DNA of 64,000 bases from Saururus chinensis (taxonomy: Eukaryota; Streptophyta; Magnoliopsida; Piperales; Saururaceae). Within the stretch, counting starts at the first letter, position 1. Every line of letters starts with the position of its first letter. The notes beneath the pieces were generated by a model, which saw only the letters and a program-made list of their open reading frames with translations, was not told where the DNA came from and did not search any database. Below, piece by piece: positions 49,107 to 60,011 of this stretch. The translations under genes were made by a program, and so were the position numbers. The stretch is taken from positions 42,202,668-42,266,667 of the forward strand of contig CP141145.1 in the NCBI GenBank assembly GCA_035235625.1, given 5' to 3'.

Positions 49107-49592
49107 TTAGCCAGAGATTTCGACCGCTTTCACTTCAGGCTGCTTCTCTCCCTCCTTGGGCACGATGACGGTGAGGACTCCATTCTCCATCGACCCCTTG
49201 ATCTGCTCCATCTTGGCATTCTCCGGTATGCGGAACCGACGGATGAACTTGCCGCTGCTCCTTTCAACACGGTGCCATTTGTCGGTTTTCTCTTCGTGCT
49301 CACGGGTCCTCTCTCCGCTGATCAGGAGAACCCTGCCTTCCTCCACCTCCACCTCCACCTTCACTTCCTCCTTCTTTAGACCCGGGAGGTCGACCTTGAA
49401 GATGTGGGCCTCAGAGGTCTCCTTCCAGTCGACCTTGGTCATGGCCAACTGGGTGGTTTCGTCGGAAGAGGCAGGCCGGCTTGTTGTCAGGCCGGAGAAG
49501 GGGAATCCCTCAAAAGGGTCCCAGATATCGACCGAGAAGGGGTCGAACACATTCGAGCGTCGGCCGCCGAAGATGCTCGGAATGAGCGCCAT
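49107..49592 (-). CDS. Class I cytosolic small heat-shock protein (~18 kDa), second copy
   Basis: 161-residue intronless duplicate of the gene at 28739-29218, with the same [10 protein letters not shown] start, WDPFEGFPF box, alpha-crystallin domain (about 52-146) and VEISG tail. It differs by a two-residue expansion in the acidic loop (VEVEVEEGR against VEMEEGR, a 6-bp repeat slip) and by scattered substitutions, for example LISGE for QISGE. Its upstream region has a clear TATATATA box about 113 bp from the ATG and a single heat-shock element about 200 bp away. Intact and probably heat inducible. Confidence 0.96.
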   Translation of the reverse strand: MALIPSIFGGRRSNVFDPFSVDIWDPFEGFPFSGLTTSRPASSDETTQLAMTKVDWKETSEAHIFKVDLPGLKKEEVKVEVEVEEGRVLLISGERTREHEEKTDKWHRVERSSGKFIRRFRIPENAKMEQIKGSMENGVLTVIVPKEGEKQPEVKAVEISG

Positions 49593-49704
49593 GGTGAGTA
49601 GACGATGAAAGTTTGATCACAGAACGAGCTCGGCTATAGACAAATGCGGACACTAAGTCGGCCGAGTATATCTTAAGACAAGAAACAGGGCTGCCCGGGG
49701 GAGA

Positions 49705-49712
49705 TATATATA
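49705..49712 (-). promoter_or_regulatory. TATA box of the second sHSP gene
   Basis: TATATATA lies 113 bp upstream of the ATG, which leaves a 5' UTR of about 80 bp, normal for plant sHSP genes. The first copy has only a weaker TTTATAG-like match at the equivalent place (29315-29323). Confidence 0.55.
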
Positions 49713-49792
49713 CAGGGACGAGAGGCGATTCATGATCCTTCCAAAGCGAAAATCAGATATACATGCACTACGAATCGGCATTTTCGTTAAAA

Positions 49793-49815
49793 ATCAGGAG
49801 AGCGCTGGAAAGCTC
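49793..49815 (-). promoter_or_regulatory. Single heat-shock element
   Basis: Five triplets at 5-bp spacing, ATC-GAG-CGC-GAA-CTC, homologous to the distal unit upstream of the other sHSP copy. It is about 200 bp from the start codon and about 80 bp beyond the TATA box. The outer triplet has decayed from TTC to ATC. Confidence 0.65.
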
Positions 49816-49960
49816 TATTTGGCTTCTACACTTTTCCGTGGTGTTTAACTCGAAGCGCGATGCGGGGCTACAAGTGTACAACTCGGAATAGATTTGGACC
49901 GGAATTTTTTTGGCCCAACTTAAAATTGTAATTAAACGCTTATCATGATGAGAAGGGTTA

Positions 49961-52008
49961 GCCAAAGTTACATCTCAGTCACAGCTTAGGCATAGTTCCG
50001 GGGTTAGGGACAAATGTTGGGACCACACAATGTCATAGTTCGCAGTTGAGGTTGAGCCTTATTGAACCCACGGAAAGAAGATTTATTTAATAAAATTATT
50101 CTACGGGCTATTTTTTAATAGAACGCCGCTATTCCCCCTTAAAGTCTCTTTATATTTTACACGCTTTAAAAAAATTAATTAAATTATTAATACCCTGACC
50201 TCTATTATTTTTTTAACTCAATTTTACTGTCTCATTCTCAATCTTTTGTCTTTGCATAAGCTTTGGCTCTTTTTTTCTGATTATTTTTTTTTCTTCTCCT
50301 CGCTTGTGGCTCTTATTCTATGATATTTTTTTCTTATTTAATTTATTAAAAAAAATTTAAACAATTTATGGTGAGGGGTAGTCATTATAAAAAAATATAA
50401 AATTTGACAAAAAAAACTAAGATCTCCATCTAAATAAATTTTATTTTAATAGATAATATATTACTTAAAGAAATTTTTAGAAGTTTTTAAAATTTTTAAA
50501 TGGTTTTTAGCGAAGAAAGGTCACCGTCATAAATATGTATAGATTGATAGGAACTTTTATTTTTTGTATAATGTAATTTTATTTATCAGATAGTAACCCC
50601 CGCCATGAAATTTCTAAAAAAAAAATTAAACTTCTAAAAAAAATTTAACGAGGGGTGGTCACCACTACAATATACAGAATTTGACAGAACTAAGGCGTCA
50701 ATTCAAATCAACTTTATTTATTAAACAGTACTACTTACCAAAAAACCTTTGTGGCATTAAGGAGACATAAGTAAAATTATAAGGGGTACAAAGGATATTG
50801 AGTTGTTAAAATATACAAGTTATTTTTTTTGTGATGAGGTGTTTTAAGTATTTTTTAGGGAAAAATAGATGTGTAAAAAAAAATAACTTATTTTTATTTT
50901 CAGATAAAAATGATAAAAATATCTTTTAATATAATGGGTAAAACGTCTTTAACTAATAGGTAAAATATCTTTCATACCCTTTCAAAATAGAAATAATTTT
51001 TTTTAGTGATAAATTTTTTAAAAAAGTATATTTTTGGTCAATTCGATTTGAATTGACCTAAAATATAATTTATGACAAAAAAATTAATTTAATTTTAAAT
51101 AATCTTTTTAAATAGTTTTTACTTGATAATTAATTTTTACCTTAAATAAATTACTTTTTACTCATAAAATTTACCTCTCAAACGCCGTTTTTCTACGTGA
51201 GCGCCGTTTTTCTACGTGAGCTTGGTTTTACGAGGGCTATTCAACTTTTTGGATGAGCATAGCCTAGTTTTACAAAGGGCTACTGGAAAGAGGATAAGTG
51301 GAATTTTGACGTGTAAAATATTCACGTGGCAATAATATGATTCAAAAAATTTATGATTATGTCGGTGATGAGTCTTAATGAGAGCCTACGGTACTTTTGC
51401 TACTGAGCAGTCTGTGGATATGTACATTTCTCGAATGGGCCAACTACCACAATAGCCTAACTTATTGTGGTAGCCCTACATTGTTAAATTTCATGATGAA
51501 TCTTTTTTATGATCTAGAAATTATTAATTAATAGGTCTATAAAAAAGAGCCCTATTAATCATGTGTTTGTACTTTGTAGGATCAACCCAACTCATAACGT
51601 CTAATCACTCAACACTATTTTTTTTAGCACAGTTTAGCGCACAAATGATAATTCTTTTTCAGATTTCTATTTCAGATTTGATCCATCCGCATCCTGAGAA
51701 AAGTGACTTTAAAAGTTAACTTTTCAGTGCACATTAATTAGTTTGGTTCTCAAGATGGAAGCAGAAGTCTGCACTGCAGCCAATTTAGGTGCAATCCACC
51801 AGGGCTGGCCGCGACCGTCAGCTTTTGACTTCTGTGCAGTGCACCTCATCATGCAAAAAGAAAAAATAAAAACTCTCTACATCGCTTTCACCTCTTGATT
51901 ATCCATTCATCACACCTACCGAGCTTGGATGCTTATCTTCTTATACGAGAACTGAATTGCCACTCCGCATCCCGCTGCCTCCCGAAGAAGCTAGACAACA
52001 TAAGCTCA
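49961..52008. other. Intergenic, AT-rich; local repeats
   Basis: A block containing GAGGGGT-GTCA, AATTTGACA and ACTAAG occurs at about 50365-50465 and again at 50650-50735. A 19-bp motif, CGCCGTTTTTCTACGTGAG, is tandemly repeated at 51183-51220. No gene seen; the last part is the 5' flank of the glycosyltransferase gene. Confidence 0.55.
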
Positions 52009-52501
52009 ATGACAACTGCCAGAGAAAATACGAGGAACGGAAGATCAGAGCAAGAGAGCGGCCGCCTACTGCTTGCACCATTCCCTTTACAAGGCCACAT
52101 TAGTCCCATGCTTCAACTAGCCACGCTTCTACACTCCAGAGGCTTTTCCATCACGATCATTCACACGCGCTTCAACTCGCCCTCCGCCTCCAAGTACCCG
52201 GACTTCGACTTCGAACCCTTAGACGATGGCCTAAGCAAGGAGCAAGCTTCCACCAAAAATGTTGTAGCCCTTATCAAGGCTGTCAATGACCATTGTGAAG
52301 AGCCATTTTGGAATTGTGTGGAGAGGTTGCTGCAGGAGAAGAAGGGCTGCTCAATTCGCTGCATCATTAGTGATGTTGTCATGCACTTCGCTCAGGGGGT
52401 TGCCTTCCGGCTGAAGCTCCCTTGGCTTGCCTTAAGGACCACCAGCGCTACAAGTTTCCTCGCCTTCTGCTACTTTTTCCTCGACCATCGTCCAATAAAA
52501 G
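52009..52501 (+). CDS. UGT76-like glycosyltransferase, exon 1
   Basis: Encodes residues 1-164 plus one base of a family 1 UDP-glycosyltransferase of 452 residues in total. The ATG at 52009 is the first in frame; the frame upstream is open but lacks an ATG. Residues 20-31 (LLLAPFPLQGHI) form the first strand with catalytic His30; ISDVVMHF holds the partner Asp122. The exon ends AAAAG with donor GTGGGT, in phase 1, at the usual UGT76-type position after the ATSFLAF helix. These cytosolic enzymes move a sugar from UDP-sugar to small acceptors such as phenolics, terpenoids or hormones; the acceptor cannot be read from sequence. Confidence 0.9.
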
Positions 52502-54692
52502 GTGGGTGCTATGACTTGTGACTTAGAACAAGTATGAGACACCATGTTAATTGTATAACGCCTCAAGTGTTCGAAACATTCACAACTGCCTGCATATCAT
52601 AAAACTAATTAAACAACAGATTGGAGACTGGAGTCACTGGATGTGAAAAAAAATTGTCTGTTTATAGGCGTAAATGTTAAGAATTTTATATGACGATCAG
52701 CTGTAGAAGCAGATAATTAATTACATCTTTCTGCACGAAAAACTAAAGGTTTAATTTAATTCTATGATCACAAGCAGAAGATGTAAACTTGTCAAGGGTC
52801 TTGGTTATCTCTTCCTTTTAAATTTAAGCCAATTTGATTTCATCTTCTCTGCCCGCTATTCTCTTCATTTGCTAGTCTTGCTTTAGGAAAAAGTTATTCT
52901 ATTTTCTTGAACTTCTTTTAAAAGGTATATATTTTATTTAGAAAATGATATTTTCACATCAAAAGTACACAACAAAAACTCACATATAATTTTTGATTGG
53001 TTAAGATGAGTAAGCCCATGTGAATTTAGCGTGGAGCCCACTAGTGAAGGCCAATTAAAACTCGTGTGATTTTTTGTGGGTACTTTTGTTGTGAGAATAT
53101 CACTATCCATTTCATTTCCTATATTTGATCTTATATCGACTGTATCAAAAATGAAATCTTATATGGTAGAGACATATCTAATTGTGTACATATAGTAGTA
53201 TAGTAAAAACATTAATGTGGTTATTCAGACTTAAAGTTTTTCTTAGTGTCCCCTATTTCTCTTCTACCCCACTTTTTTTTATTAAAAATCTCTCGCATAC
53301 CCTATTTTTACCCCACTTCCCCCTCTTTTTTACATTTTTTTTATTTTTTTTATTCTTCGATGAAGTTTGGTCATCGACATTGATACCGATGTCAAAGGCC
53401 TGTCCTCACCATCGTAGATAACTATTGTCAATATGCCGGTGTTCGACCGGCTAGATCTAACCGTTGTCAGATCAGACTGGTTGGCTGTGGTTGAATTTGG
53501 TCGGCCGCATACCGACTATGTGGCTGGTTAGATATGGTGACAGTCAGCTGCAACAGATTAGCCACTGCTGAATCTTGTTGTTGGCTAGTCAAATTTGGCC
53601 GTAGCTGGCCAGATATGGCTGTGGCCTGCTAGATCCTATTGCAGCTAAATCGCCCACAACCAGATTTGGCTCCAGTGGGCCAGATCTGACTTTAGCTAGA
53701 TCATCGTGGCAAGATTTGGCCGCTGCTAGTCACGATAAGATATGGCCGTTGCTGGTCGCGATAAGATATGGACACTGCTGGCCACGATTGGCTGGCCAGA
53801 TATGGCTGACCGGCTGCGGCCAACAGCCGAACCAAATCTAGCCTGCCGCGGTAGCTGTAGATCTAGTCGGCTAGCTACTGGCTAGTCGTGGCTAACAACC
53901 AGACCAGATCTGGCCTGCCACGACAAGATCTAGTGGCTGACGGCTACCATCTTGTGCGCACCACCACAGCGAGGCTATAAGCGTTGTCATAGCCGTTGCC
54001 AGAGTTGGAGCTATCGTCGGAGAAGAAGGGGGTGAGCAAAAACGACAGGGAGGGGGATGGTGTAAAAAATCAGTCTTTTCTTTTCTTTGGGAGATAAAGG
54101 GGAAAAATAGGATTGGAATAGCCACATTCTAAAAACATTTACAATTTTTTTTAAAATTTTATTAATTTCGGAGAAATGGGCTTGCACCAAAATTTATTTC
54201 GAAAATTTTCATATTTTGCATTTTTTTTGTAATTTTGATAATTTTGCTGAAAATTTGTGAAATTTACGTTTTGAGTAGATCATTTTTTCTATTTTCGGAA
54301 AATTAATTATTAATTTTACAGTTTTAATCGTTTAGTCAGAATATAAATTTTTTATAGTTTGAAGAAATTATTTTTTGATTTTTTGCATTTAGGACAAATT
54401 ATTTTTTAGGCCTTTTGCACTTCTCATTCTCCTCTTTTTTTTTTCTCCCCCTTTTTACACTTAGAATGTTTCTAAAATTTTCTCGAAACGAAATGAACCA
54501 AACCCCAAAGAACCTCCCACAAAAAATAATCGAAATGCTGAAGTTTATTGTTGTGACATAACTTTTGAATATATTGCATCCTCTTTGTGTTGAAGTATTC
54601 TTCTACAGCTATTATGGAGTCTTATTTTGGAGGTAGTTTGTTTCCCTATCCATGATGAAATACTCCTATAATGTCATCAGATTCTGAGTCAG
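52502..54692 (+). other. UGT76-like gene intron, 2.2 kb
   Basis: GT donor at 52502 and AG acceptor at 54691-54692; splicing leaves the frame intact (phase 1). Far longer than usual for this family because of inserted repeat DNA around 53225-54145. Open frames inside it have no recognisable domain. Confidence 0.8.
53440..53960. repeat. Degenerate GATATGGCC-type minisatellite in the UGT intron
   Basis: More than ten imperfect units built on AGAT(A/T/C)TGGC(C)G followed by CTGG-C text, unusually GC-rich for an intron here. Borders near 53225 and 54145 show weakly similar inverted text (TTTTTCTTAGTGTCCCCTAT against TTTTTAGAATGTGGCTATTC), so the array may be the inside of a transposon. Confidence 0.6.
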
Positions 54693-55558
54693 GGGATGCT
54701 TCGAATGCGGAGCTCCAGCTGATCAGGGAAAAGGACATTCCGAACATCGAGAAGGCCAACTCAGATGATCTGTATGAACTGATGGAGGCCATGATGAGCA
54801 AAACGAAAGCTTCTACAGGAATAATCTGGAACACCTTTGAGGAGCTTGAAAAGGATTCATTGGCGAAAATTAGAGAAGAAATATTAAAAATACCAGTGTT
54901 CCCCGTAGGGCCTCTCCACAAGAGCTCGTGTAACCCTGCCAGCAGCCTCTTAGTTCATGACCGAAGCTGCATGGGGTGGCTTGACAAACAAGCTCCTAAG
55001 TCTGTCATCTATGTGAGCTTTGGAAGCTTTGCTTCACTCAAGAAAAAAGAACTGGAGGAGGCAGCATGGGGTTTAGCTAATAGCAGGCAGCCCTTCCTGT
55101 GGGTGGTCCGACCTGGCTTGGTTGGATCTGAACAAGTCGAATTGCCAGAGGGGTTCGAAGAAGAAATCGAGGACAGAGGAATGGTAGTTGAATGGGCACC
55201 CCAACAGGAAGTACTGGCACACGAAGCGGTAGGAGGCTTTTGGACCCATTGCGGTTGGAATTCTACACTAGAGGGCATATGCGAGGGGGTTCCACTGCTG
55301 TGCTGTCCTTGTTTTGGGGATCAGAAAGTTACTGCTAGATATGCCAGCCATGTTTGGGGGATTGGGGTCCAACTTGAGAACGGATTAGAAAGGGGAGACA
55401 TTGAAAGGGAAGTGAGAAAGTTGATGGTTGAAAAGGAAGGGGAAGAGACGAGGAAGAAGATCAAGGCTTTCAAAGAAAGTGCAGAAAAGAGTTTAAGTGA
55501 AGGGGGCTCCTCCAGTGAGTACTTTAATAGGTTTGTGGATCTTATAGCAGCACTCTAG
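54693..55558 (+). CDS. UGT76-like glycosyltransferase, exon 2
   Basis: Encodes residues 165-452. The joined reading is IKG followed by DASNAELQLIREKDIPNIE, which matches the family linker. WNTFEELE (210-217), DRSCMGWLDKQ and SVIYVSFGS (268-276) follow. The PSPG box, W332 to Q375, is exactly 44 residues, with HCGWNS and a final Gln that favours UDP-glucose in many family members. The C-terminal helix ends LIAAL with stop TAG at 55556-55558. The total of 452 residues is normal. Nothing is missing, so it should be functional. Assignment to the UGT76 group rests on motif resemblance. Confidence 0.92.
55193..55324 (+). other. PSPG box of the UGT76-like gene
   Basis: The plant secondary product glycosyltransferase signature, 44 codons from WAPQQEVLAH to FGDQ. 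Trp1, His19, Gly21, Asn23, Ser24, Glu27 and the final Asp-Gln, which contact the UDP-sugar, are all present. Confidence 0.93.
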
Positions 55559-56061
55559 TCTAATAATGGGTGTTAATGTGTTATCTTTGGAACATGCGGA
55601 TTAATCACTCTTATTTATTGTATGGGAAGAGTTTTTCTTGACTCCTATACATGGGAGCCATTTACCGACACCAAAGGCACACAAGCTGATGCACGTTAGA
55701 ATCAATATTATTTATGCTAATGTGCGATAAGGTGTACAATTTTGAATATTAATGACTCTCACTTTTATACATAGCTTATGTAGGGCTCAATATCGGGGGT
55801 TATTATGGTACCCCATCTGGCCAACATTAATAGCTCTATCTGATTTTTAAAAAGAAAATATAATTAATTTATTTAAGAAAATTAAATAGAACTATATATT
55901 TAGGATAAAGGGAGTACTAAGCTAGTCACTAGTTAGATCCTATACACTTATAGGCCATGACACCTTAGTATTATAAAAAATTCTTTTTCTTATATTTTTT
56001 TAATTTATTAGAAGATTCATTTGTATGTAATTGTACAAAATTTAAATTTGTTGAGATCCTA
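55559..56061. other. 3' flank with a MITE relative
   Basis: 3' UTR and spacer of the glycosyltransferase gene. A diverged member of the Stowaway-like family (CAACATTAATAGCTCTATCTG ... GGATAAAGGGAGTAC) lies at 55808-55918. Confidence 0.45.
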
Positions 56062-56540
56062 TGCAGGCATGTATTGAAGGTTCTCAACTTCAGAAATATT
56101 CACGTGTTTCTATCTAAATATATTTTAAAGAAATGAATAGGGGAAGCTAAAAGTGGAATTATATTTGATAGTCATGAGTTTAAAAGACAAATTAATCCTA
56201 ATGTATTAATGACTAGACGTTATAATGAGTTATGCCAAGACTATATAATAATACTATCAAGGGCTGCTAAGATAGAAGAAGGATATTTGATTGTTGAAGA
56301 ATATAAACATAAACTTATGAAGGTTATTGAAGAAAGCTCAAGTAGAATGTCCAATACTACTACCCCAACTATCCCCACATACATAAAGAATGTATTATAT
56401 GTTACTAGTAATTAACATAATGATACTTTTAACAAGTTGGAAAAAATAGTAAAAGGAGCCAAAAAGAGGAAAAAAATGGTCGTGAGGGTTGTAGCACTAG
56501 AAGGATTCAAAGTTGTCTTAATAAAAAGTCATAAAAAAAT
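56062..56540 (+). pseudogene. FAR1-related (FRS) gene 3' remnant
   Basis: Reads VLKVLNFRNIHVFLSKYILK, a stop, then AKSGIIFDSHEF and NPNVLMTRRYNELCQDYI, continuing AAKIEEGYLIVEEYKHKLMK to 56415. This is the region after the SWIM zinc finger in FAR1/FRS proteins, the plant transcription factors domesticated from Mutator-like transposases. The SWIM Cys/His residues and everything upstream are missing; a stop replaces the expected Trp in the KRWT motif. A Lys-rich tail follows a further stop at about 56415. Confidence 0.75.
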
Positions 56541-58298
56541 TGGAACAAAAAGGCAATTTCAACCAATTTAACCCAATCCGCTTCATGCACTCTAGTTATA
56601 GAGGTGAAATTCAAACTATATAAATTATTCTTCTATATTATAAACTAGTGGAATTTTTTTAAGCTAATACCTATAAATATGTTTATTAGGGAATGCCACA
56701 TTCAAATGCAATTAATATTAGTCTTCTGAATTCTTAGCAACTTTATACAAATGATATTCTCGGTCAAGGTTCTTACACACAATTACTTCAGGTAAATTAA
56801 CTATTCTCTATCATGAATTTTAGTTTTTTTATATACAATTAAGTATATTAACTTTGATATTTCCTTATAGCAAGCTTGTGCAAACTCCCATTTATGTCAA
56901 ATAAATAAAAGTGATATTTAACCACTCAGGTATTGTCTCATGTTTAAGGAACTTTCTAGTATATCATATATATCTTAAACATGTTTGTTTGACACCCTAT
57001 GCAAATTAGCCTCTATCCATGTCAATTTCGTTAGCATGATTATTGAAGAATATAAAGTTTGTGATAATTTATTGGGGCGGAGACAAAGGAGGGCATCTTG
57101 TATGTACTTACTGGGCCCGTGAGAGGGAGAAGGGGCGGTGACCGACAACACGAGGTGAGATGAACAGAGATAAAAATAAAGAAGTTGAGAAGGTAATTAA
57201 GGGTATTTTTGTCTTAATATAAAATTTTAAAATAATAATAAATTAATAAAAAAATTATAGTTAACGTTAAAAATCCCTATATTTTTTTTACAAGATAAGT
57301 TAGAATCATATTTTCTTTAATGCAAGCCCCACAAAAGAAAAAAACAAATGTCGTTTCCCAAATGCCATCCGATATCACGTAAGACTACGTGACAAAGGCC
57401 TCCGTGGTGAATTAGAATTCAATGAAGTTCATTCTTTGTCTTTCCTGGTTGTCACCTTGTATATATTTTGTCGGCAAGGATTTGAGATTCTCTACTTTTT
57501 TATTTAAAAATAGATATAAATTAAAAGGGTGTGGGTTTTCACCTTGGTTCTTTTCTTATGGTCATGATTTGACTGTGAGGGTGCTCCATCTCTGTACCCG
57601 CTGAAAACTAGAACACTGATTATATTCCTAAGTTATTTAAGAGAAGAAGTGAGGCGTTTGAAACCCAGTTACAGGATGGAAAATGATGCTCCTACTTTCT
57701 CTATATCAAATTCTTACTCTAGCTTTTAAATAGACAGAAAAAAGTTGATGTCTCTATTATAAGTTTCTCTATCTAATTAAAATTTTAATATAAAAAATAA
57801 ATAGGAAAATCAGCTTACTTATAAGTAATTTGTTGGACCATGTCTCATGTGTATTTGTTGGAGTATATTTATATTTCTTGTGGATTGTGTGGTTCCAAGT
57901 TTCCACAAAGTAGATGCTACTATATCTTGTGCTCGTCTTGTTCTTCGTGAAAGTGTCCTAATTTGAAGCGAGGACCATGCCATTGTAATTGGTGTTTTCT
58001 TTATTTATTAGAGTAACCTGAATTTCATAACACGTATAAATGAAAAAAATATTTTTAGCTAGAAAAAATATCCAAAGAAATTGGTCGATTAAAAAAGTTT
58101 TATCAAAAAATAATATTCATAACATAAGCGTATTTTCGCCTCTCATTAGACAAGAAATTGAAGGTGAGTCACACATAACATAACAAGGTAGAAATTCGTT
58201 TTTTCCCTATCCAATCATATTAACTTTTAATATAAAAAAAGTAAAATAGGAATATAATTTATTAATGGGATAACTAGCTAGTGTAAATTAATGACGAA
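56541..58298. other. Intergenic, no gene seen
   Basis: AT-rich spacer between the FRS remnant and the 3' end of the minus-strand glycosyltransferase. Short open frames such as 57422-57604 have no recognisable domain. Confidence 0.55.
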
Positions 58299-59296
58299 CT
58301 AACTTCTGACCACCTTTTGCTGGAGAGGTGGATGAAGAACGGCCATGGATTTAATATCCTCAATTAGCCTCGTCAAGTTGGCGACCGACGACCCACCCGG
58401 GCCAACAGCCCTCGCGGCAAGCCTGGCCATGCTGGCCGCCGACTCCTGCAGCTGCGTAGTCTTCTTCCCTTCCATCAACTCAACTACCATCTTCTCCACC
58501 GTCTCCCTATCGCATCTGTCCTTCATGTCCAATCCCAGCCTCCACACCTCACTCACAAACCGGCTGTTTAGCTGCTGGTCCGCGAAGAAGGGCCAGCACA
58601 GCATGGGCACTCCCGCCACCACGCTCTCCAGCGTCGAGTTCCAGCCACTGTGCGTCAGAAACCCTCCTACTGCTCGGTGGTTTAGCACCTCCTCTTGCGG
58701 AGCCCAATCTACCAGAAACCCCCTCTCCCTAGTCCCCTCCGCCAGCTCTGTCGGGATCTGCTGGCCCAGCTTCTCCTCCCCCGCCACCAAATCGGGCCGT
58801 ATGACCCACAAGAACCTACTCCCGCTGTTTATCAGCCCATGCCAGAACTCCATGAGCTCGTCCCGGGTGACGATCGTGTAGCTTCCGAAGCTGACATAGA
58901 GAACGGATTTCGGTGGCTGGGCGTTTAGCCACGCTATGCAGCTTCTGTCTTCTTTCCTGAGGCTGGTTGTGATGGTGGCGACAGTGGCGGTGGAAGGAGG
59001 GAAGTTCGAGGGCCGCGACTGTGCGAGCTTGGAGAGGAGAAGAGCGTGGAGGGGCCCGAGCGTGTAGGTGATGGGGCAATGGTCCCGGATGTGGGAGAGA
59101 ACAGAGTCCTCAAGCTCCTCGAAGGTGTTGAGGATGAGGGCGGAGGCTCGTGGGGTGCTTCGAGTCTCGGTGAGCACGGTCTGAATGCCTGGTTCGCTTA
59201 TTTCTCTGACTCTACAGAAGCTTGGGAGATCCCTCCGACGCAGAAACGTTTCCATCCCTGGCACGCTTCGTATACCCATATCCATATCCGCTTCAT
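58299..59296 (-). CDS. UGT709/UGT85-like glycosyltransferase, exon 2
   Basis: Second exon, encoding 331 residues. It begins DEADMDMGIRSVPGME then TFLRRRDLPSFCR, the linker typical of 7-deoxyloganetic acid glucosyltransferase-like (UGT709) and UGT85 proteins. NTFEELED, DRSCIAWLNAQPPKSVLYVS and the PSPG box follow, and a C-terminal helix ends the protein. The PSPG box has HSGWNS in place of the more common HCGWNS and ends in Gln. This half is intact. The acceptor AG is at 59297-59298 (minus) and the phase matches exon 1. The family glucosylates iridoids, cyanohydrins or other small acceptors; the acceptor here is unknown. Confidence 0.9.
58575..58706 (-). other. PSPG box of the UGT709/85-like gene
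   Basis: Exactly 44 codons from WAPQEEVLNH to FFADQ on the minus strand. All sugar-contact residues are present; Ser replaces Cys at the second position of the HCGWNS motif, a variant seen in this subgroup. Confidence 0.92.
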
Positions 59297-59387
59297 CTTC
59301 CAAATATGAACCAAAACATTTAATGTTAGTACATACTACGCATAAACACCTGATCAAAATCCCAGACCATTCATAATATTAAACTAC
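59297..59387 (-). other. 91-bp intron of the UGT709/85-like gene
   Basis: Donor GTAGTTT (from 59387) and acceptor TTGGAAG (59297). Removing it joins ELPFP to DEADMDM through a split GAT codon and gives a continuous family-like sequence. It is much shorter than the 2.2-kb intron in the neighbouring glycosyltransferase. Confidence 0.85.
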
Positions 59388-59877
59388 CAGGAAATGGGAG
59401 CTCGCCAGCTTCGACAAGACTTGGTATGCAGAAGTATGCCCAGAAGCTGCAGGCACTTATTGTACGAAATGCAATGATCGGAATGCCCAGCTCTGCTGCT
59501 ACATCACTTGTGAAGGAGATCATGATTCCATCGGCTATGATGCAGGTAACAGCGTCGGACTGCTGGCGGCCGGAAACAAGCAAGTCTCTAAACTTGTGTT
59601 TGGTGTGTGTCTTCAAAGAGCCGAAGAGATCCGAAAGCATATCCGCTGAGCGGGGATGATCAGGCCGAAGGCCGTCGGAGATGGAGCGAAACTGTAAGCT
59701 GGGGCAGCGGCGGTCGAAGTCGGCGTTTTGGAGAAGACGATCTTGATTATAGTCGAAGTTGAGAAAGGTGACGCGCAGACCGGACATGGAGAGGAGTTGG
59801 GCCAGCCTGAACATGGAGTTCACATGCCCCTGCCCCGGGAGAAAATTTTCAGTGTGCGACGCACACCGCGCTGTATT
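59388..59877 (-). pseudogene. UGT709/UGT85-like glycosyltransferase, exon 1 with damaged 5' end
   Basis: The frame reads LPGQGHVNSMFRLAQLLSMS, then VTFLNFDYN, the DGIMISF box with catalytic Asp and AELGIPIIAFRT, ending GELPFP at the donor. The catalytic His (CAT at 59824-59826) is present. However, no ATG lies between the in-frame TGA at 59878-59880 and the His codon: the first ATG (59814) is downstream of it, so translation from there gives a protein without catalytic His. The expected first strand (HVVIFPLP) is garbled to TENFLP, as if a few bases were lost. Either the gene is a recent pseudogene or a start exon lies upstream; the former seems likelier. Confidence 0.75.
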
Positions 59878-60011
59878 TCACCACTTCAAACACAGACGTA
59901 TCAGTATGATCCGGCCCATATGAAAACCGGCACATGCGGATAGTTTTTTTCTTTTACGACGTCGGGAGTCCGTTACTTTTGACGTATTTATTTTAAATTT
60001 AAAATTTAAAC

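Larger units (their letters stand above)
47144..49960. repeat. COPT-sHSP segmental duplication, copy 2
   Basis: Direct copy of 23035-29590 without the 2.9-kb block and without the 789-bp TIR element. It has its own additions upstream of the COPT gene: a local duplication and a small MITE. Homology ends near 49960, after TCATGATGAGAAGGG. The two copies lie about 21 kb apart. Confidence 0.85.

Noticed and set aside
51895..52008. Extending the UGT76-like gene upstream to 51895
   Set aside because: The extra 38 codons have no ATG (the frame would start at TTG) and no counterpart in the family; the ATG at 52009 puts the catalytic His at residue 30, close to the usual place.
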